In this document: in pieces, positions 31,523 through 35,637 of the stretch | How positions within the stretch are numbered: position 1 is the first letter of the stretch | How the letters are laid out: every line of letters begins with the position of its first letter | Source: Actinomycetota bacterium | GTDB lineage: Bacteria > Actinomycetota > CADDZG01 > JAHWKV01 > JAOPZY01 | Length of the DNA: 35,637 nt | Assembly (NCBI GenBank): GCA_025963875.1 | Contig: JAOPZY010000188.1 | Coordinates: 1 to 35,637 of the forward strand | Direction of reading: 5' to 3' | Program-made: the position numbers and the translations under genes | The notes under the pieces: model-generated | What the model saw: the letters and a program-made list of their open reading frames with translations, nothing else | The model's database searches: none | What the model was told of the DNA's origin: nothing

Positions 31523-32155
31523 ATGCCACCGAACAACCGCTCCAATCCCCTCGCTCTCGCGGTGCTGAGCTGCCTGTACGAGCGCCCCATGCATCCGTAC
31601 GAGGTGGCCCAGACCCTCCGCCACCGTGCCAAGCACGAGAGCATCAAGCTGAACTACGGGTCCCTGTACAACGTGGTGGAGGGCCTCGAGAAGCGGGGCT
31701 TCATCCGGGTCACCGAGACGGTCCGTGAGGGCCGCCGGCCCGAGCGCACCATCTACGAGGTCACCGAGACGGGTTCCCGGGAGTTCATCGACTGGCTGTC
31801 GGCGTTGATCACGACGCCGGTCAAGGAGTACCTCCAGTTCGAGGCTGCGCTCTCGCTCCTCCCGGCCCTTCCCCCCGGCGAGGCGGCGGCGTTGCTCCGC
31901 GAACGTATCAACGAGCTCGAACACCGCCTCAACTTCTCGAAGCTGACGATGGACAACATGCGGAAGGCCGGCTTGCCAAGGCTGTTCGGCGTCGAGAACG
32001 AATACGTCGAGGCGCTGATGCAGGCCGAGCTGGACTACGTGCGGAACCTCGTCAAGGAGATCGAGGGCGGCACCCTGGAGGGCCTCGAGATGTGGCAGCA
32101 CTGGTTCGAGGGCGACACCGACAAACGGCCTCCTCCGCCAACGCCGGAGCTCTAG
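31523..32155 (+). CDS. PadR-family transcriptional regulator
   Basis: A 210-residue protein. The winged-helix PadR domain (about 8-90) has LALAVLSCLYERPMHPYEVAQTLRHR, LNYGSLYNVVEGLEKRGFIR and the wing GRRPERTIYEVTETG. The C-terminal domain (about 95-200) is helical and dimerising (Vir_Reg/PadR C-terminal type) with a Pro-rich end. PadR proteins commonly repress neighbouring efflux pumps and are released by the pump's substrate. Here an ABC exporter follows two genes downstream. Confidence 0.92.
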   Translation: MPPNNRSNPLALAVLSCLYERPMHPYEVAQTLRHRAKHESIKLNYGSLYNVVEGLEKRGFIRVTETVREGRRPERTIYEVTETGSREFIDWLSALITTPVKEYLQFEAALSLLPALPPGEAAALLRERINELEHRLNFSKLTMDNMRKAGLPRLFGVENEYVEALMQAELDYVRNLVKEIEGGTLEGLEMWQHWFEGDTDKRPPPPTPEL

Positions 32156-32228
32156 ATCCCCGCGCAGGGCCACCGATGAGGGGAGCGCGCCGACACCGTC
32201 TCAGAGAACGACCCAGGAGGTGACCCGA

Positions 32229-32798
32229 GTGAGAAAGCTTCTTTCCTTCATGGTGATGACCCTCGATGGCTACCACGAGGGACCGAACCACGAGTTCGAC
32301 TGGCCGAACGTCGACGACGAGTTCAACGAGTTCGCCCTCAGCCAGCTCAACGACATCGACACGCTGCTGTTCGGCCGCGCCACCTACGAGGGCATGGCGA
32401 GCTACTGGCCCTCCCCGGCGGCGCAGGAAGGCGATCCTCTGGTTGCCCGATTCATGAACAGCGTGCCGAAGATCGTCTTCTCGACGACGCTCCCGTCAGC
32501 CGAGTGGGAGAACACCACGCTCGTCAGCCGGGATGTCGCCGCAGCGGTCTCGGAACTGAAGGCCCAGCCCGGAAAGAGTCTCGCGATCTTCGGCAGTTCG
32601 AACCTGACGGTGAGCCTGCTGGAGCGGTGCCTCGTCGACGAGCTTCGCGTGATGGTCATGCCCGTTCTCCTCGGCGCCGGCAACTCGCTGTTCGCCGGCC
32701 TGAAGGATCGCCTCCACCTGAAGCTCACCAGGACGACGACCTTCAGCTCGGGCAATGTCCTGCTGCGCTACCGACCCGAAGAGGGGAGCCGACCATGA
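32229..32798 (+). CDS. Dihydrofolate reductase-like (RibD C-terminal domain) protein
   Basis: A 189-residue protein of the DHFR / RibD_C family. It begins MRKLLSFMVMTLDGYHEGPNHEFDW and continues with LLFGRATYEGMASYWPS, KIVFSTTL, and the nucleotide-binding IFGSSNLTVSLLERCLVDELRVMVMPVLLGAGNSLF. The chosen GTG has AGGAGG eight bases upstream; a GTG at 32220 overlaps that site. Its stop overlaps the ABC ATPase start (ATGA), so it is translated with the exporter. The family reduces varied pterin- or flavin-like substrates, and the true substrate here is unknown. Confidence 0.9.
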   Translation: MRKLLSFMVMTLDGYHEGPNHEFDWPNVDDEFNEFALSQLNDIDTLLFGRATYEGMASYWPSPAAQEGDPLVARFMNSVPKIVFSTTLPSAEWENTTLVSRDVAAAVSELKAQPGKSLAIFGSSNLTVSLLERCLVDELRVMVMPVLLGAGNSLFAGLKDRLHLKLTRTTTFSSGNVLLRYRPEEGSRP

Positions 32799-33787
32799 CA
32801 CCAAGTATCGAGGCACTGGGCCTCACGAAGCGGTTCGGCAAGACGCTGGCCCTGGACGGGCTCGACCTCGTCGCCGAGGCGGGGCAGGTCCTTGCCGTCC
32901 TCGGTCCCAACGGCGCCGGCAAGACGACGTTCATCCGGGCGGTGGCAACCCTGGTGCAGCCCGACGGCGGGGAGCTCAGGGTGGCCGGCCACGATGTCCG
33001 GAGGGAGCCGGGCGTCGTCCGGAGCCTCATCGGCCTGGCGGGCCAGTACGCCGCGGTCGAGCCGACGATGACGGGGCGCGAGAACCTGGAGATGATCGCC
33101 CGGCTGTTCGGCCAGAGCCGGCGGGACGCGAAGGCCAACGCCGTGCGCGTGCTTGCCCAGTTCGGGCTGTCCGAGGCCGCCGACCGCCTCGTCCGGACCT
33201 ACTCCGGCGGCATGCGGCGCAAGCTGGACCTGGGGGCGAGCCTCGTCGGCGAGCCACGGATCCTTCTGCTGGACGAGCCGACCACCGGTCTCGATCCCCG
33301 GGCGCGCATCGAGCTGTGGGACGCCATCCGGGAGCTGGTGGATCACGGCACCGACGTCGTGCTCACCACCCAGTACCTCGACGAGGCCGACCACCTCGCG
33401 AGCCAGATCGTGATCATCGATCACGGCAGGGCGATCGCCGCGGGGACCCCGACGGAGCTCAAGCAGCGAGCCGGCCACAGCGTGGTCGAGGTCCACGTCC
33501 GGGAGCCCGAGGACATCCCGCGGGTTGCCTCGGCCCTTGCCGAGCTCGGCGACGGGGAGCCCCAGATCGACGAGGCGACCCGGCGGGTGAGCATGACCGT
33601 GCCGGCCGGCACGGCGCAGCTCATCGGCGACCTCCCGTCGCTGGCGGCGGTCGGGCCGGCCCTCGAGGACATCGCGGTGCGGCACCCGAAGCTCGACGAG
33701 GTCTTCCTCGCCCTGACGGGGCAGTCCCTGGAGCAGCCTGCCGGCGCCGCAAAGCGACGCGGCCGCGAGCCCGCACCCGTCGCCTGA
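32795..33787 (+). CDS. ABC transporter ATP-binding protein, DrrA-like
   Basis: A 330-residue ATPase. Walker A GPNGAGKTTFIRA is near residues 37-49, the signature YSGGMRRKLDLGASL near 138-152, and Walker B ILLLDEPTTGLDP near 160-172, followed by TTQYLDEADHLA. The C-terminal 90 residues form the DrrA-type regulatory region. It has the same domain plan as the ATPase at 1088-2035 but differs along its whole length, so they are paralogues and not a recent duplication. It is coupled to the DHFR-like gene and precedes its permease by 46 bases. Confidence 0.94.
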   Translation: MTPSIEALGLTKRFGKTLALDGLDLVAEAGQVLAVLGPNGAGKTTFIRAVATLVQPDGGELRVAGHDVRREPGVVRSLIGLAGQYAAVEPTMTGRENLEMIARLFGQSRRDAKANAVRVLAQFGLSEAADRLVRTYSGGMRRKLDLGASLVGEPRILLLDEPTTGLDPRARIELWDAIRELVDHGTDVVLTTQYLDEADHLASQIVIIDHGRAIAAGTPTELKQRAGHSVVEVHVREPEDIPRVASALAELGDGEPQIDEATRRVSMTVPAGTAQLIGDLPSLAAVGPALEDIAVRHPKLDEVFLALTGQSLEQPAGAAKRRGREPAPVA

Positions 33788-33833
33788 TCCGACCCCTGGC
33801 AACCCGTATCACCCTCAGCCGAAGGAGACCACC

Positions 33834-34655
33834 ATGGCCATCGCCGCACCCGCACTGCCGGCAGCACCCGCCGCGCACCGTGCGAACCTGACCTCCAGCA
33901 CCTTCGTCATCGCCAAGCGGGGGGCTCTCAAGTTCCTCCGCACGCCGCAGCTCATCGTCGTCGGCACCCTGCAGGGTGCCATGTTCCTGCTCATCTTCCG
34001 CTACGTGTTCGGCGGGGCCATCAGCTCCGGGGCCTTAAGCTACGTGAACTTCCTCGTGCCGGGCTTCGTCACCTCGTCGGTCCTCTTCGGGGGCATGGGG
34101 TCCGCCTCGGCGGTCGCGGAGGATCTCCAGGCTGGCTTCATCGACCGCCTCCGGTCCCTGCCGATCCCCCGCAGCTCGGTGCTGACGGGCCGGGTCGTCG
34201 CCGACATGGCGATGCTCGTGTGGAGCCTGATCATCACGTCCGCCATCGGCTTCGCCGTCGGGTTCCGCCTCCACGGCTCCGTGCCGGCGGCGCTCGGCGC
34301 CTTCGCACTGTGCGTCGCCTTCGGGTTCGCCTTCGACTGGCTGTTCATCGCCCTCGGCATGATCTCCGGGACCCCGCAGGCGGCCCAGGGCATCGGCTTC
34401 ATGGTCTTCCCCTTCACCTTCATCTCCAGCGCCTACGTCCCGGTGTCGAGCATGCCCGGGTGGCTGCAGTCCTTCGCCGCCAACCAGCCGGTCACCATGA
34501 TGGTGAACTCCGTGCGGGCGCTGACGCAGGGACAGGCCGCGGTGGCGACGCTCGGCCACCCAGCGGGCTACTTCGTCGTCCGCTCCCTGCTCTGGGCGGC
34601 TGCGATGGTGGTGGCGTTCGCCCCGCTGGCCGTGGCCCGCTACCGCCGGGGCTGA
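33834..34655 (+). CDS. ABC-2 type transporter permease, DrrB-like
   Basis: A 273-residue membrane subunit with about six helices. It has an Ala/Pro-rich cytoplasmic N-terminus, KFLRTPQLIVVGTLQGAMFLLIFRYVFGG, then VNFLVPGFVTSSVLFGGMG, DRLRSLPIPRSSVLTGRVVADM and FISSAYVPVSSMPGWLQSFAANQPV, all typical of the DrrB group. The ATG has AAGGAG seven bases upstream. It completes a PadR / DHFR-like / ATPase / permease unit that is probably an inducible exporter. Confidence 0.93.
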   Translation: MAIAAPALPAAPAAHRANLTSSTFVIAKRGALKFLRTPQLIVVGTLQGAMFLLIFRYVFGGAISSGALSYVNFLVPGFVTSSVLFGGMGSASAVAEDLQAGFIDRLRSLPIPRSSVLTGRVVADMAMLVWSLIITSAIGFAVGFRLHGSVPAALGAFALCVAFGFAFDWLFIALGMISGTPQAAQGIGFMVFPFTFISSAYVPVSSMPGWLQSFAANQPVTMMVNSVRALTQGQAAVATLGHPAGYFVVRSLLWAAAMVVAFAPLAVARYRRG

Positions 34656-34674
34656 CGTCCTCGGTTGGATTGTG

Positions 34675-34723
34675 GAAGTCCGCAACGTTCTCCGCGTCTG
34701 ACACGGCTAACGTTGCGGACTTC
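34675..34723. terminator. Bidirectional stem-loop between ABC permease and glgB
   Basis: GAAGTCCGCAACGTT (34675-34689) pairs perfectly with 34709-34723 across a 19-base loop. It lies midway in the 91-base gap between two convergent stops (34655 and 34747), as expected for a shared terminator. There is no T tract on either side. Confidence 0.65.
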
Positions 34724-34746
34724 TGGGCCGACCCAGGCCGGGAGCG

Positions 34747-35637
34747 TCAGGCCCCGGGGGGCGCCTTGAAGAACAGGGCCGAGAGGCCCGGCAGGGTGAG
34801 GTTCAGGGAGTAGGGACGGCCGTGCATCTGCAGCGCCTCGGCGTTGACCCCGCCCTCGTTGCCCTGGTTGGACCCGCCGTAGATGCCGGCGTCGCTGTTG
34901 AGCAGCTCCCGCCAGTAGCCCCCCGACGGCACGCCCACCCGGTAGTTCGTCCGGGTCACCGGCGTGAAGTTGCACACGATCAGCACCGGATCTCCCCCGC
35001 TCGACTTTCGCATGAGGGCGACCACACTCGACTGGGAGTCGTTGGCATCGATCCACTCGAAGCCCGCAGGGTCGTTGTCCAGCTCGTGCAGGGCCGGCTC
35101 GGCCTTCAGCGCTGCGTTCAGGTCCTGCACCCAGTGCTGGAGCCCGACATGGTCCGGGAAGTCGAGGAGGTTCCAGTCGAGGCTGGTCTCGTGGTACCAC
35201 TCGTTCCACTGGCCGAACTCGCTGCCCATGAAGAGCAGCTTCTTGCCCGACTGGGCGTACATGTAGCCGAAGAGGGCCCGGAGGTTGGCGAACTTCTGCC
35301 AGTCGTCACCCGGCATCTTGCCGATGAGCGACCCCTTCCCGTGTGTCACCTCGTCGTGGGACAGCGGGAGCACGAAGTTCTCCGTCCAGGCGTAGAGGGC
35401 CCGGAAGGTGAGGAGGTGGTGCTGGTAGCGCCGGTGGATCGGGTCCTTGGAGAAGTACTCCAGCGTGTCGTGCATCCAGCCCATGTCCCACTTGAGCCCG
35501 AAGCCGATGCCCCCCAGTTCCACAGGCTTCGACACCCCGGGGAACGCAGTCGACTCCTCGGCGAAGACCTGCACGTCAGGATGGTCCAGGTAGATCCCCG
35601 AGTTCAGCTGACGAAGGAAGGCGATCGCCTCGAGATT
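34747..35637 (-). CDS. glgB: 1,4-alpha-glucan branching enzyme, C-terminal part (cut by window edge)
   Basis: Partial: about 297 C-terminal residues are in the window and the frame stays open to the edge. It encodes the end of the GH13 barrel and the C-terminal beta domain of GlgB. Visible motifs are the acid/base region (VFAEEST), [21 protein letters not shown], the [13 protein letters not shown] region with the catalytic-site His-Asp, and [14 protein letters not shown]. The C-terminal domain holds [20 protein letters not shown]. It makes the alpha-1,6 branches of glycogen, opposing the GlgX activity encoded about 3.3 kb to the left. Confidence 0.95.
   Translation of the reverse strand, partial: NLEAIAFLRQLNSGIYLDHPDVQVFAEESTAFPGVSKPVELGGIGFGLKWDMGWMHDTLEYFSKDPIHRRYQHHLLTFRALYAWTENFVLPLSHDEVTHGKGSLIGKMPGDDWQKFANLRALFGYMYAQSGKKLLFMGSEFGQWNEWYHETSLDWNLLDFPDHVGLQHWVQDLNAALKAEPALHELDNDPAGFEWIDANDSQSSVVALMRKSSGGDPVLIVCNFTPVTRTNYRVGVPSGGYWRELLNSDAGIYGGSNQGNEGGVNAEALQMHGRPYSLNLTLPGLSALFFKAPPGA

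Overview
This window is GC-rich chromosomal DNA from an actinobacterium. The evidence is the very high third-position GC, frequent GTG starts, a deazaflavin (F420-type) nitroreductase-family protein, an ECF42-type sigma factor paired with a DGPF protein, several promoters placed exactly where a leaderless mRNA would begin, and secreted proteins with GYW(L/M)...SDGGIFNFG repeats. An uncultured Acidimicrobiia-like lineage is my best guess, but that is inference. I see no tRNA, rRNA, CRISPR array, transposase, integrase or phage gene.

Layout. (1) 1-271: non-coding, with two large inverted repeats. (2) 272-3487, minus strand: an operon of ribbon-helix-helix regulator, DUF4097 beta-repeat protein, ABC ATPase and ABC-2 permease, driven by a promoter whose -35/-10 spacer is a palindrome. 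(3) 3655-6651: an MMPL exporter divergent from a TetR regulator. (4) 6776-9828: a secreted beta-propeller protein, a TIGR01777-type epimerase and a CoA-binding-domain protein. (5) 9842-10902: a TetR regulator and a DUF385 oxidoreductase in one operon with a palindromic operator candidate. (6) 11043-13220: a YCII/DGPF protein, an ECF sigma factor with a C-terminal TPR-like extension, and a small membrane protein whose reading frame looks broken by one missing G. (7) 13224-15631: transglutaminase-like protein, a membrane protein, a chagasin-like lipoprotein and an FmdB zinc ribbon. (8) 15695-22908: a MoxR / DUF58 / DUF4350 / DUF4129 / RDD / SpoIIM membrane-associated cluster. (9) 22955-24010: an orphan SsuA/NMT1-type binding lipoprotein. 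(10) 24191-26395: a secreted FG-GAP protein ending in six near-identical repeats. (11) 26400-31416 and 34747 to the window end: glycogen enzymes GlgP, GlgX and the C-terminal part of GlgB. (12) 31523-34655: a PadR regulator, a dihydrofolate-reductase-like protein and a second drug-type ABC exporter, inserted between glgX and glgB.

How it works together. Two independent DrrAB-like exporters and one MMPL pump each sit with their own one-component regulator (RHH, PadR, TetR), so much of the window is regulated efflux or envelope maintenance. The glycogen genes form a phosphorolysis, debranching and branching set. The MoxR/DUF58/DUF4129 cluster probably assembles or remodels an envelope complex. 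The observations I rate highest are the promoter-embedded palindromes with leaderless starts (RHH and PadR genes), a 25-bp exact hairpin repeat placed 18 bases before two unrelated start codons (12750-12774 and 24028-24052), the one-base frameshift at about 12819, and a 16-bp-arm stem-loop inside the MoxR cluster (20970-21014). I found no clearly new enzymatic system. The best candidate for an under-described unit is the RHH-DUF4097-ABC operon.
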